In this document: piece after piece, positions 22,894-34,404 of the stretch
Layout of the letters: every line of letters starts with the position of its first letter
Numbering within the stretch: the first letter of the stretch is position 1
Source: Powellomyces hirtus
Lineage: Eukaryota > Chytridiomycota > Chytridiomycetes > Spizellomycetales > Powellomycetaceae
Reading direction: 5' to 3'
Length of the DNA: 64,000 bases
NCBI GenBank assembly: GCA_025526995.1
Contig: JAHLKG010000002.1
Location: 1,116,001-1,180,000, forward strand
Position numbers and translations under genes: made by a program
The notes under the pieces: generated by a model
Told to the model about the DNA's origin: nothing
The model's input: the letters and a program-made list of their open reading frames with translations, nothing else
Databases searched by the model: none

Positions 22894-25800
22894 ATGTACT
22901 CAGTCGTCATTGTCATTCTGTTCTTGTTGTCTTTCCTGGTGGCTGGCCTCCTGTATTATTTTGGAGACTACCGCAAGTTGCCGTGGTATGCGGTGGTCGT
23001 CTCATTCTTGGCGTGGCTTTTCCCGTTCTCTCTACCGCTGATTTTGCCATTGGACCTCGCTTCTGTAAGCACTGTTTTGTGGTACTGAGGTGTTCGATTC
23101 TTGGTATCACGTTCTCACGCCTTGGTTTTGTCTGTCGGACGTGCGCAGACGGATTATCGTTCAAAATGCCTGGAACACACCAATGGCACGGTGATCATTG
23201 TTTGCGACAAGCCTCTGGCCTATGTGGATCACAACTTTCTCTTAACCTACTGGAAGACAGTGTATTGGACAATGTTCTGTTTGACATGGTCAGTCCCCCG
23301 CGCGAGTTATCAGATGCGATGCGGGCAAGACGGCGATTGACAGAAATGCGTATTGAAGGTTCACTATCCCACTCTTGCAATCATGGGTCCGTGCTGGGGA
23401 CTTCCGCTCTGGCCGTCGTGTTTGGGCCGCTTGGAAGGATAATCTCATTTACTGGGGAATACTGGGAGGGGTGGGACTCGTTGTCCTAGTATACATACTC
23501 TTCGTATTGAAGATCAACAAGTAAGTAACTGCCAGTTCATTTAACTGCATCCATTAACAATCCACTTATCTTCAACATCGCGCAAAGAGACACTTTGCTC
23601 ACAATGGGGATGGCAGCTGCGAACGCTTGGGGTCTCTTGCTCATCACTATCATGATGGGCTACGGCCTGGTGGAAATACCTCGGACCCTTTGGTACGATG
23701 CCAACACTACATGGTGTCTTCGATACATGGAGTTCATAGTGCCAAGCGTGAAAGAGAATATGGTGGATGCGGAAGCAGACATCTACGACATCGCTAGAGT
23801 AAGTTGGTAGTAATGGTGCTCATATGTGATCCTCTGGAAACATGTCTGATGCTCTTACGCCTTTAGCAAATTGCGATAGCGTCAAAAAAGATAGCAATGG
23901 ATGATCCGTTGAGACCTTGGGTGGAAAAACTCATAAAGAAAGTACGTTTTTATGAGGAAGCGTTAGCTCGAGTGAACCTTAGCTGACCTCGCGTGTGTTA
24001 GTGTCCTATTGCATTGGAAGAGCGAAACTTGGAGCGAAATATTGATCAAGAAGAAATCCCGCGGAAGATCGATGAAGAGTATCTCGTGACGCTCCATGCT
24101 GCCATCAAGCGCGCGGTAAAAGTAAACGATCGCACGCAAGCGCAATATAGATTTGTCCTGCAAAAGGCCTTTCTATATCAAGACATTATTGAAAACTATA
24201 GGAATAGAGAGAGGTGAGCGGAATACCTGCCTGAAGTGCGAGAAACAATGCTCTCCACACTTGCTTAACGTATCCTCCACAGGAAGTTTGTTTCGACACT
24301 CATCAAAGTCAAGAATGATAAGTTTACGGATACCAAAATGAAAGCATGTATGAATCCTCACTCTGGGCTCCATCAAGCAATGCTGTTGACGCTGAAATCT
24401 CGATTCATCCAGATTGGTATTGGTATGTCTGGATCAAACCAAACCTTTTGCGAATGCTGAGCGTGATCGGAGCGCTAGCATCTCTGGCCGTGATATGGTC
24501 CGAATCTACATTTCAAGTTCAAAGCATTACTCTCTCGGTACCTGCGGCCATTTTGCAATCTCCCTATGTTGGCTACGCCGCAACTGAGGTAATTACCGAT
24601 ATTCACCCTGAGGCGATGTTTGTATGTACGGCGATTAACCCTGAACTGTGTTCCCCTATAATTCTAGCTCGTTGCAGTGGTGTTCATTCTATACATGTGT
24701 GTATGTGCGTACTCGACGCTTTTCAAAATCAAGATCATGGACTACTATCTTGTTCCGGAGCATCACACCGATGAGGGGAGTCTAATGTTTATCGGGAGTT
24801 ATCTTTGGTAGGTGTAGCGATGTGGTATGCTTTTGCTCGAATCCACATTGACCTTTTCCCCTTACAGCAAGCTGACATTCCCGCTATGCTACAATTTCCT
24901 CAATATGGTGCAGGACGAGAAGAGTGTTTTCATTCAGGTTTGTTGCTCGCCCACAGATGCTTGTCTTCTTGCCGATTTCTCATACATGATACCCTCACCA
25001 GTACCAAGGAAAGGCTGTTAGTCTCACGCCGCTCTTGGGAGACGGATATAACAAGTGGCTTCCAGAAATAGTTTTGATCTTTGCCACCCTTACGCTGCTC
25101 AACTTACACGGACGATTGTTGCGACTCATGCAAATCAAACACTACTCGTATTCTGAAGCAATTGGACCACACATCGCAGAAATTGACGAAGGCCGACAGA
25201 TTATCGAGCAGGGTATGAATTGCAATGGAAGTTGGGTGTTCTGCTTGGAAGAATTGATCGTCTGACATGTGCCTGACCGTATAACCCATAACCTTAGCTC
25301 GAGCTGTGGAAGAACGCAAGCGAACTGGTGGGGGCGGAAGTGATTCTCACTACTCTCACGATCTGTCAATTGTTGGAAGCCGGAGTCGGTCGAACCGCCC
25401 ACGCACCACCAACACAAGAGACCTCCTAGCAAAATACAAGGGTCAAGGGGACACCTTCGTAGGAGACAACAGTGTCGCGTCCTCATCACAAGCACAATCT
25501 TCAACAGCACCGCCACCTGAGAAGCTTGCATCCGATACCAGGTCGTGGGTAACCTTCAAAACAACCAATCCGTTCAAAGGCTTTGGTGGTATGTTCGGGT
25601 CAAATACAGCCAATCCACCGGCAGGAAGCGGAAGTGGTGGTGGCAAATTTCAACGGCTGCAAGAAGACGTCGAAGCAGGCCGGAGCAGCGATGAACTCGG
25701 AGCTGGCGATAAAGGGTCGAGTAGCGGGCGGAAATTCGGACTTATGTCCGGAACAGCCGACACGACAAAGAGCACTGGCGGTGCAAAGTGGGGCTTTGGC

Positions 25801-25917
25801 GGTTCCGCTGCCGTCGGGAGCACGTCCGCAACAACACCTGCACAGGCCACAGATTCACGGAAGAATCAGGCTCCAGGAAGAGGAAATCCTCCAAAGAACA
25901 TGTTTGACGATATTTGA
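22894..25917 (+). CDS. LMBRD2: LMBR1 domain-containing protein 2 homolog
   Basis: At least ten exons; the first six are clear (22894-23064, 23149-23288, 23359-23520, 23588-23798, 23867-23941, 24002-24213). It aligns in order with LMBRD2: an N-terminal helix (VIVILFLLSFLVAGLLYYFG), YWTMFCLTW joined over an intron to FTIPLLQSWVRAGDF, then NAWGLLLITIMMGYGLVEIP, LHAAIKRAVKVNDRTQAQY, DWYWYVWIKP, ALASLAVIWSEST, and a cytoplasmic Ser/Gly-rich tail ending PPKNMFDDI (the DIFNDV-like end of the family). LMBR1-like proteins have nine membrane segments. Human LMBRD2 has been tied to adrenergic receptor signalling; the fungal role is unknown. Introns 6 onward are only roughly placed. Confidence 0.9.
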
Positions 25918-26113
25918 TACAATCAGGGCTATGCCCGTTCCGGCCTACCTCATCTCTCCCTCGACTGGCGACTATCACCAGTTACAAAATACGTTCAATA
26001 TAGAGCGTCGCCTCCTTCCTCATCAAACGCTCCCTTCAGCTAATCGTCTCCCGCTTCCCACTATTTACATGTCTCGTTTTCGCTACCAGCGAAGCCCTTG
26101 GCAGTTTAGTCGT

Positions 26114-26377
26114 TCAGGTGGTCTTGCATATTACACAGCAAGTCGCGCCACACAGCGAAACCAGAGGCCCGGATAGCCAGTTGCACGTTTCCTCGAACCG
26201 CGGGCCGCAACAGTCGCAGGACGGGCCCGACCCGCCGATAGTTGTTGGAGGGCCTCGCGCAGTGCTCGACATTGGCGGTACCGCTTTGGGGCTCGTGATT
26301 GTTATTGGGTTATCAACAATTTTCCCGCTCGATTGCGACGGAGTAGGAACTGCTGTGATTGTGTTGGGGGGGTCCAT
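26114..26377 (-). CDS. Possible small cysteine-rich protein
   Basis: An 87-codon frame: a Pro/Thr/Ser-rich first half (MDPPNTITAVPTPSQSSGKI) followed by a tail with eight cysteines (SCDCCGPRFEETCNWLSGPL, then SLCGATCCVICKTT). The tail faintly recalls small Cys-rich membrane-associated fungal proteins, but I cannot assign a family. No signal peptide is visible. Coding status is uncertain. Confidence 0.3.
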   Translation of the reverse strand: MDPPNTITAVPTPSQSSGKIVDNPITITSPKAVPPMSSTARGPPTTIGGSGPSCDCCGPRFEETCNWLSGPLVSLCGATCCVICKTT

Positions 26378-27002
26378 GGTTGTTTTTTGTTAGTAAAATT
26401 GTTTGCAGGTGGGAAAATACCCCTGTTGAGAGTGTAATAATGACGCGCTGGGGTGGCGTGTGGCTTGCGCGCGGAGTTTGCTTGCATGTCCACACCGGAA
26501 ACATTGAAGGTGTCCCCTGCTGCTGGTAGAGTAGCCCACAGATTAACCTCTCATCTTATGAACAGTCCAACTCTCCTATTAAAATTGTGAAGAACAGGGA
26601 ATGGCCCGTCAATGGGTGAACACTCCATCTCGGGTGAGATGGTCTCCGGGTATTCTTGAAAGTAGTTGGCCCAGGGAAAAGAGTTCCCGCGGAGGCAGCA
26701 AGCAAAATGGCAAAATGTAGAGTCATGATGCTCAAACTTTGTGCAAGCTGGTTCTAGAACCGACTTGTTAAGTGACTCCGTCATTGTTGACATGGCTTGT
26801 GGCGTCAAGTTCCGGGCAGCTTCTCCAAGTAGAGGGCGTGATGACCAGAACTCCGCTAGATTGCAACTCTTTGACAATCCAAGCATTCTTGGCCTTTCGC
26901 GTGGTTTAACTCCACTACGGACAACGCGGATTTACCTAATTCCGACTGTGCCAGCGAATGCGGTAATAAGCTTCCAACAGTCTGGAAGCCGGAATGTCAA
27001 AA

Positions 27003-27245
27003 GCCCTCAAAGTTTCGTATATTGTATCTTTTTGCGTGATAGTCCGCTTGGATGTGATCCATTCAGTGTATCACTGAATGATGTCTTCAAAGTTTTGTAT
27101 GGCAGTATGAACATTTTGCCGTGGGATGGTAGTCATATGTGATCCATTCAGTGTGTCGTGATGTTTTCAAAGTTTTGTATGGCAGTACAGTATATACATT
27201 TTGTCGTGGGATGGTAGTCCTATGTGATCCATTCAATGTGTCATC
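27003..27245. repeat. 85-bp tandem repeat, about 2.8 copies
   Basis: The block TGTGATCCATTCA recurs at 27053, 27138 and 27223, exactly 85 bp apart. Each unit continues with TTCAAAGTTTTGTATGGCAG and CGTGGGATGGTAGTC. A more diverged partial copy starts near 27003. No coding role seen. Confidence 0.85.
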
Positions 27246-27851
27246 TCCTTGCAACGACGTGGGGGAGTTGGATCATTGCCGCATGTGAGTTCGAGTGAGT
27301 CGGACCGGTAAAACCTTGGCATCTCTACCTTCGCGGCTTTGCCTTGCTTTTGCCGTCAAAAGACAATAGTCCGAACAGGAAACTACGGAGTTCGGACGCG
27401 AAGATTTGGAGGGTTTCCAGTCCGTCGTGGAACTTTGGAACGCGGTGCCAAGCCACAAAGGAGCCGAGTGCCTGGTATGTTCGCGTCATCCACCATGTTT
27501 CACAATTTCGAACGATATCGCGAAAATTCTCAGGGCAGCAGTTTGATTCTCATTGGTCCATGGATGAGGCTTACCGGGCGTGCGGCACTGAACCTTGTTT
27601 GGGCGCGTGTACCTCACACTCCCCACGATTCCAAGTGTGAGAACTTGGGTTGGTTCATTGACGCGGAGTCGCGTGAAAACCCAAACTTGGGGATTTAGAG
27701 TGCACGGCCGGGGCACCCACACCATCCAGCGTCGGACCTTAAAGAACACTTCTGTAAAAGGGGCAATTTCATATAATATTCGTTGCCCTCGACTCTCACC
27801 CCTTCCTTCACTTCACATTCCAAGTTTGCACACTAAACAACACATCGAAAC

Positions 27852-29139
27852 ATGAAGCTTCTTCCACTGATCTACGGAGCTCTGTTGGCTTTTGGAGCAG
27901 GCGTCGATGCCCAGAGGAGACTGGTCGGGCGGATTCGTGGGTTCGGGTCCAGAGTGACGGGCGGAGGAGAAGTCAGACCAGTCTACCCCAAGGACAACGC
28001 GGAGTTGATCAAATACTTGGAAGACTCTAGACCCCGCGTCATCTATCTGAACAGAATGTACAACTTTGTCGGCTCTGAAGGCCGGAAGACGGAAGTGGGC
28101 TGCCGCCCGGCGTCCAACACCTGCCCCGCTCGGGGGCAGGATGCCATCAACGCTGCGTCCAACTGGTGTGGGGACGCACCCAAGGTCAATGTTGGTCAGT
28201 TGATGTGATGCAAGCATTTCTGCAACCGCCGCTTGATACGTGAGATTAAACATTGGCTCCTTTCTCACAGACTACGATGTTGCTGGCACCAAGGCCATCA
28301 ACGTTCAGGGCCACAAAACGCTCAGAGGCATTGGGCGGAATTCCGGGCTTCAAGGCAAAGGCTTGAGGATTATGGGGCCGAACGTCATTGTCCAGAACAT
28401 CCACATCATGGATCTCAACCCGCAATACATTTGGGGAGGAGGTAAGCTTGATTGCGAATACTCCCACTCTTTCAATTGATTGATGGCCATATGTCCCAAA
28501 GATGCCATCTACATCCAAGCCACGAACGGCGACTTTCTCATTGACCATAACCGATTCAGTCTTATTGGCCGTCAAATGATCGGAACCGCCACTGCAGGCG
28601 GCTCGCGCCGAATCACCATCTCCAACAACCACTTCTCGGGAGCGTCACCTTGGTCGGCCTCGTGCGACGGCAAGCACTACTGGACGATGCTTTTCCTGGG
28701 CACAGATGACAAGATCTCCTTCCACGGCAACTTGATCGAGAACACCAGCGGGCGTGGTCCCAAAGTTGGTGGTCCCGAAAGCAGCAAGGGCAACCCCAGC
28801 GTCAGAATCCATGCCGTCAACAACTACTGGCGGGACGTGAGCGGCCACGCATTTGACGTCTACAAGGGCTCCGTGGCTCTCATCGAAGGCAACACCTTCC
28901 AGAATGTTAAGACAAGTGTCATGCTTGACGGCGGATCCGTTTTCATGCCAGCCACCAACAAAGCCTGCTCGCTGAACAGATTGTGCGTTGCCAATACCGG
29001 AGCGACCACGGCGGACCCCAGCAAAGTCTCTGTTTCAACCGTTGGGAGACAATTCACAACCGAGGGATACGGGTCAGTGACCTCGGCAGCGCGTGCCAAA
29101 ACCTGGATCAACAGAAATGCAGGTCCTGGCCACATCTAA
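27852..29139 (+). CDS. Secreted pectin lyase (polysaccharide lyase family 1)
   Basis: Three exons (27852-28194, 28271-28441, 28502-29139), 1152 nt, 383 aa. A signal peptide is clear (MKLLPLIYGALLAFGAGVDA). The rest is a right-handed parallel beta-helix of PL1: IIVQNIHI-like turns (VIVQNIHIMDLNPQYIWGGD), DHNRFSLIGRQMI, ITISNNHFSG, and the lyase-specific stretch SCDGKHYWTMLFLGTDDKI with GRGPKVGG, which carries the active-site Arg region. The wide aromatic content and lack of the pectate-lyase calcium cluster favour pectin lyase over pectate lyase. Expected role: beta-elimination of methylated homogalacturonan outside the cell. This suggests growth on plant material or pollen. Confidence 0.92.
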
Positions 29140-29257
29140 GTCACTACTACACAGACAAGTCCACATCTTTTCTGCCACAGCATATAGAAACCACTCCTGA
29201 GCACTTGTACATAGAACTGACGCCTAGAGCGCAGCTGGGCGTACTTGTAGAGCTTCT

Positions 29258-29647
29258 TTAGATAGAAACGTTTAGAATACAACTCGTGTTTATACCACCG
29301 TGGCACCATTGGTGCATCATCCAACTCGCGCCAGCGGGAGGAGGACCAAACTGTGCAGCGGAATAGCAATCGATGGGCATCTTTACCGCCTCTGCATATG
29401 CACTGCAGATGAGCAGATGAACCTTTGCGATGCTGAAGAGCTTTGCTGAGAGGCGTCTCCTGAACGTTGTATTGTCTACGATGAAAGGCTCCGAGTCTCC
29501 GAGTGTCTGTTTCTCCAAAGCCATCGCGTTTAGCTTAATGTTTAGGAAATCGCGTTTACGAAATGTTTCAGACAATTCGCTTATTACAGTGCCGAATCCA
29601 TCCTGTGTTGCTCCGGGATCTCTCTCGTCGTTTCGATCAACTTCCAC
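29258..29647 (-). CDS. Possible small protein divergent from oligoribonuclease
   Basis: A 129-codon frame starting MEVDRNDERDPGATQDGFG, with a helical, charged middle (SELSETFRKRDFLNIKLNAM). No domain recognised. Its start is only 35 bp from the oligoribonuclease start on the other strand, as for many head-to-head pairs in this window. The C-terminal third looks less protein-like and may be intronic or 3' UTR. Confidence 0.35.
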   Translation of the reverse strand: MEVDRNDERDPGATQDGFGTVISELSETFRKRDFLNIKLNAMALEKQTLGDSEPFIVDNTTFRRRLSAKLFSIAKVHLLICSAYAEAVKMPIDCYSAAQFGPPPAGASWMMHQWCHGGINTSCILNVSI

Positions 29648-29682
29648 GCATCACACGCACTAACTGTATATGCAAGCGCAAC

Positions 29683-30463
29683 ATGTCTGCAGCGCACACA
29701 TCCCGCTTTTGCAAAGATCCCATTGTGTGGATTGATCTTGAGGTGCATTTGACAGCTGTGCACAGCGTCTCCAATGTGACAACCCTCGAACTTACCTCCC
29801 TTTTCCTTGACCCAGATGACGGGTCTGGATCTCGCCAAGGGTCAGTCACCAGCAGCAACACACGATCAGCAAAGATAGTGCGCGGCTAATGGACGAAAAT
29901 ATCGCGTGCTGCACAGACCAGATTATCGAAATCGCATGCATAGTCACGGATGGCGACTTGAACGTCGTCGCTGAGGGTCCGGACCTGGTGATTAAGGCCA
30001 GCAAGAAACTATTGGACGGAATGGACGACTGGTAAACTATCTGACGCTGGCGCGAATGAGATAAAGGCAGAATCTCATGGCCAAACACAGGTGCAAGGAG
30101 CACCACGGTGGCTCAGGCTTAACGAAAGCATCTCTCAACGCAACCCACACAACATCAACAGCCGAAGCCGCCGTGCTTTCTTTCATACAACAGCACGTTC
30201 CCGGAGGACGAGTAGCGCCGTTGGGAGGCAACTCAGTGCACGTTGACAAAATGTTTTTGCAGAAGGAGATGCCAAAGTTGGTTGATTTCCTGCACTACCG
30301 CATTATTGATGTCAGCACGATCAAAGAATGTGTTCGCCGGTGGCTCCCGAGAGTTGCGGGGGATGTGCCGCCCAAAACGGGGGCACATCGCGCCCTGGAG
30401 GATATCAGGGAGAGCATTGCTGAATTGAAGTATTATCGAGAGAAGGCGTTTGTCAAAGCGTAA
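29683..30463 (+). CDS. REXO2: Oligoribonuclease (REXO2/Orn)
   Basis: Four exons (29683-29742, 29816-29840, 29917-30031, 30091-30463) sum to 573 nt, 190 aa. The DEDDh exonuclease motifs are present: [20 protein letters not shown] (assembled from three exons), the [11 protein letters not shown] block, and [11 protein letters not shown] with the final His/Asp. It degrades 2-5 nt RNA oligomers to mononucleotides, in mitochondria and cytosol in eukaryotes. Exon 2 is only 25 nt long and encodes MTGLDLAK; without it the first catalytic motif is broken. No long mitochondrial leader precedes the domain. Confidence 0.95.
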
Positions 30464-30920
30464 TACGAACTCGTTGTGCCCATGATGATCTTGAGCTTTT
30501 GCGGACATATACTCGTAACTCCCTGTCAATCAAAGGGAGCTCTGCAGTGGTCTTTTTCTCATCTGTTATCCGACGCCGACCCTCAGGACTTCTAACCAGG
30601 GATTTGTACAAAAGCGTGGAAAGATCAAGTACACGTCATTTCCTGTGGTTGTCAATATGATACCGTAGTCGTCTCGCTGTGATCGCGCGGTACCCGACAG
30701 TGTGGAAGCCCTGAAACAGCACGTCGTGAACTGGCCTGTCATTGTGAGACTGTCATTGTGAGAGCCCTGAAACAGCAGGATGTGACTCAAACCGACACTG
30801 GGACTGACAAGCTCTCTGGCATGGTGCCGTTCGTCCTCGTCCTATTAAAGGCCCACGGACTGTTGCCAGCCGATCACAAAGCGACATCGGATACCTGTAA
30901 CTGTGAGGCAGTAGGACAAC
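30464..30920. other. Intergenic region with short duplicated blocks
   Basis: Contains AGCCCTGAAACAGCA twice (30707-30721 and 30763-30777) around a tandem pair of TGTCATTGTGAGA. No gene seen. Confidence 0.5.
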
Positions 30921-31568
30921 ATGCCAAACGAGATCCCACTCGTCGTCGTCGATCGGATCTTGGACTACGTGTGGGATACTCTCGTCATCCACCTCGACAC
31001 GCCGTTCTACCTCTCACTTCTGCTCATCAACAAAGCGTTCAAGCATGCGGTGTACAGACGTCGCAAATATCTCATGATTGCGCAGGCAGTATATTTGCGA
31101 ACATCGGATAAACGCACGAAGCTGTATTCACTCCGAGATCCTTTTCAAAATCCGTACAATTCGCCTCTCGAAGTATTGGCCCTTCTTGTTATGGGAGCGG
31201 CGCACGATCCATCGAGGCAGCAACACCTCGGAAACTTGCTTCGCACGCATTCTCAGAGAATCAATGATTTACTGCCCATTTCAGATATATCGTGTTCGAT
31301 GCTGAAGGAAGGTGGTGATGCGTATGCCGCTTGTAGAGTGAGTTCACCGAATCTAGTACCCGCCACGGAAAAGACATATGTCTTCTTAAAAAACGTCTGT
31401 GGGATCAAAGCGCAAAAAATTTGGGAATACGGCATGTTGGCATGTGAGCATGTTGGGAATACGGCGCATACGTTATATGCAACTCTCTACTTGATCGATC
31501 TTGATGCTTCGACGGAAGCTTGCTATTGCAAAATGGTCAGCATCTCTCATTACTGGTTCCCTAAGTGA
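30921..31568 (+). CDS. F-box-like orphan protein
   Basis: A single-exon 215-codon frame. The N-terminus (PNEIPLVVVDRILDYVWDTL ... FYLSLLLINKAFKHAVYRR) has the spacing of an F-box helix bundle: a Pro-Leu start, a VDRILDYV helix, then LLLINKAFKHAV. The rest is mixed alpha with clustered cysteines near the end and matches no family I know. If a true F-box it would recruit a target to an SCF ubiquitin ligase; that is inference. A downstream intron and extra exon cannot be excluded. Confidence 0.55.
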   Translation: MPNEIPLVVVDRILDYVWDTLVIHLDTPFYLSLLLINKAFKHAVYRRRKYLMIAQAVYLRTSDKRTKLYSLRDPFQNPYNSPLEVLALLVMGAAHDPSRQQHLGNLLRTHSQRINDLLPISDISCSMLKEGGDAYAACRVSSPNLVPATEKTYVFLKNVCGIKAQKIWEYGMLACEHVGNTAHTLYATLYLIDLDASTEACYCKMVSISHYWFPK

Positions 31569-31987
31569 AATCAGTCGATTATGTAGCATGCACCTTTCCT
31601 GTACATATGAATACATTCTTTTTACGCAATTGTGCCAACGAGCGCAAAGGGTTTTTTCTTTCCAACGACAAAGCATATCTTGAGTCACACAAGGATCTGC
31701 TATGACGCTGATCAACTCGCCCGTTAGTAGGCATCAAATCTGTTCCGCCAATCTTCATGGATCAAGCGGACGGATGTAGCACCTCTCAGGTATTCTCACA
31801 GTTAGAACGGTTGATAGAAGAGAAGCGCAGGCAAAAGCACCCATAGCTTGTAGGCACTGGCAAACGCCCGGCTGATGAACATGAGAGAAGGCTCACGCAT
31901 GGAGTTTTGTGAGGTTAACGTGAGAAACTACCCAGGATGCGCAGCAAATGGCGAGTTCAAGCACGCATCTCGAAGATCATGTAGTCC
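31569..31987. other. Intergenic region
   Basis: About 420 bp between converging genes. No conserved frame, repeat or RNA gene seen. Confidence 0.5.
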
Positions 31988-34013
31988 TCATGTATTTAGA
32001 CCAATATGCGCACGAATCTTCGATATCAAAGCCCGCTTTATGAATTGTTCTCTTGCCAGACTTCTCACATTCTGTAATTTGCAAAATGATGACATAAAAT
32101 GATACTTAGTCACTGAGCCCGACATCGTGACAGAGACAGAGTCACCCAAAGCACACCTTCATATAAACAGCTCCGTCAATTTTCTCCGCATCAAGGGCTT
32201 TGCCCAAATAATACAACGTATCGTCAATTGCATGGTCCTGCGCAACAAGATCAAACAGCCTACATGAATGAGGACAAAATCGTCAGTGACAGAAGCACGT
32301 ACGATGAGCGCAAATGGGCACAGAACGATACGCAACTGGTTGTGAACGACAGACGCGCCGGAAAGAATTTCGTCCACGTCCACGTCGGGCTGTGCTTGAA
32401 TTTCAACAATCTGCGCGGCTACTTCCGCGTTCTTCTGCTGGACTGTTTCGATGCTCGCCCGAATCTCATTCTGCAAACATGATTGCAAATATCAGTGTCG
32501 GGCAACAAAACCTGCAATTGCGAGGAAGCATGCAACAAGCTGATTGCACAATGCCCTTCATCGGACAGTACCTCATGAGCGGCAGCATTCTTCAGAGCCG
32601 TTGAAATCTGCGCTTCTCCATCCTCAAGCCGTTTGTTGACATCAAGCAACCGCTCAATGTCAGGCGGCAACGAGGCATTCAGTTCGCGTTCTTTCTGTCG
32701 CAGTCTCGACTTTAGAGCCTCACGAATGGTAGCCATTCGCGCCATGCGATCATCGACAGCTGACTGATACGCTTGCGTATCTATGGATGCGGCAAGGGGT
32801 TTGTGCGGTACCGGGGGCGCAGCAGCGGGTGACGGCTTTGACTGGGGTATTCTTTGTTTTTGTTGCTGTGGCTGTTGAGGGTAAGACTGTGGTTGTTGCT
32901 GTTGATGTTGGGGATGCGGGGAATTGTTGGCACTGTTCCGGTTTGCCGCATAAGATGGGGGAGGCGGGGGTATCGGTGGCGGTTGATTTGACATTGATGA
33001 CGATGGTGGCGGAGTTGCGTGGCGACGGGGGTCGGGCATAGCAAGATGTTGCGTTGGAGAGGTGTATTGTGGCGGGGGCTGGTGATTATAATTTTGCTGC
33101 GGGGGCGGAGGTGGCGGAGGTGGTGTATGTTGTTGTTGCCGAGATTGGTGTTGCGGTTGTAATTGCGGCTGGGGTTGTTGCAATCGCCCCGAATCTTGAT
33201 ACGGTTGATTGCCGGAGGTCCTCGACGGTTGTTGCTGCTGTTGTTGCTGTGGCGGACCGGAAAATCCTGGTGCCTGATAATTCTGTTGAGGCGCGGGAGC
33301 TGCGTTGCTCGGTTTGGTATACACGGGCGGCTCCTGGGCAAAGACTTCCTGCAGTACGCGCACGAATTGAAGTAAGGTCGACTCCTGTTTACCAAAACCA
33401 GCGGAAAATGTAAGGAAATGAGAGTTCTCATGATAAAAACCCATTCCTTTCACACCTCAGTGTTCATATGCCAATAGGCCAAGTACGGATGGTACACCTT
33501 CCCGCTCAGGTCGACGTGTTTACTCGCCCGAACGAGCATGGTGGACGTTGGCGTTACGAAGCAGATTGGCGGTTGCGCGGGATAACCGTGTGGTACCCAC
33601 AAAGCGACGGGAATGTTGTAGGTGATGTTGCGGAAACTAATGGGTACAGTACCGTGCATGCAAAGAAGGACGACAGTGCGACCATCTTCATGAGCTGGAC
33701 AGGTGACGATATGTCTCAGCACTTGCTCCACTTGCTTCCCACAGAGGTTGCTCCGCCGAAAGCGGAGGTGTGAACTTACTATATGTGTCCGTCTTGGGCG
33801 CCAGGCCATTATAATTGACAAGCACAGCGTCCGCATCGCGAAATACTCGGTCTCGTTGCTGATACTGCTTAAAGTTCATAATGCCCACTCATGAGGATGC
33901 CACTTCCCACGCATAAACGTATGTACCGCGTTCTGTGGCGGGACGGAGACAGACAAGAGCAAAGCACGCACCGGCCCCAGCACGCCTCTCAACCAATTCC
34001 GTGTAGCGTCCAT
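31988..34013 (-). CDS. VPS23: ESCRT-I subunit TSG101/VPS23
   Basis: Seven exons (34013-33972, 33864-33780, 33694-33456, 33384-32572, 32470-32337, 32259-32157, 32071-31988), 1500 nt, 499 aa. Exon 1 encodes MDATRNWLRGVLGP and is easy to miss. UEV domain: YQQRDRVFRDADAVLVNYN, GTVPISFRNITYNIPVALW, PPICFVTPTSTM, KHVDLSGKVYHPYL. Then comes a long Pro/Gln-rich linker, a coiled coil (about residues 330-420) and a C-terminal steadiness box (DHAIDDTLYYLGKAL ... NVRSLAREQFIKRAL) split over the last two exons. UEV lacks the catalytic Cys of E2 enzymes, as expected. The complex sorts ubiquitinated cargo into multivesicular bodies. The exon 5 donor (GTTGCG) is weak; the join rests on the family match and frame. 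Confidence 0.92.
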
Positions 34014-34404
34014 GTCGGTTCGCCAACAAGCCTCTAGCAAGGCAACAGTCTCGGGTGGTTACAATTAGTGTCAGAGAAAGTTCCTGAAACTGTGAAGATG
34101 ACATGCCAAAAGCTGGCGGCCGCCGACGTGGCATTGAGGAGCAGTGGCCGATCCTGCTAGCGGGGCGACAGAGCTACACGTGATATAAAGTACGTCAGCA
34201 ACGTTTGGCTCGAATGCGAGTGCCTACTTCTAGTTCGTAGCGTTCGAAAGAGTCGACGCAAAGCAACGGGATTTGCTGCAAAGTCATCCTCGAAAAACTG
34301 TCGATCGGAAGGACAAAGGGGACAGTTTTATAGCGTCCCTCAACGAGCTCACTCGTCTCCCCGCATTGTAGAAAGCAAATTCAGAAAGCGTATATCCATT
34401 CAAC
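34014..34404. promoter_or_regulatory. Shared promoter region, VPS23 / bS21m-like gene
   Basis: About 390 bp between divergent start codons, with a TATA-like GATATAAAG at 34180-34188. No gene seen. Confidence 0.4.

Larger units (their letters stand above)
25918..27851. other. Gene-poor region between LMBRD2 and pectin lyase
   Basis: About 1.9 kb with no convincing conserved gene. It holds a small cysteine-rich minus-strand frame (26114-26377), a 111-codon minus-strand frame with no recognisable domain (26551-26886), an 85-bp tandem repeat (27003-27245), and the promoter of the pectin lyase gene. Confidence 0.5.

Noticed and set aside
26551..26886. A 111-codon minus-strand frame in the gene-poor region
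   Set aside because: No recognised motif, no splice or promoter support; left as part of the intergenic region.
33054..33413. A plus-strand Val/Ala-rich frame antisense to VPS23
   Set aside because: It is the complement of the CAA/CAG-rich linker of VPS23; the composition is explained by that repeat.
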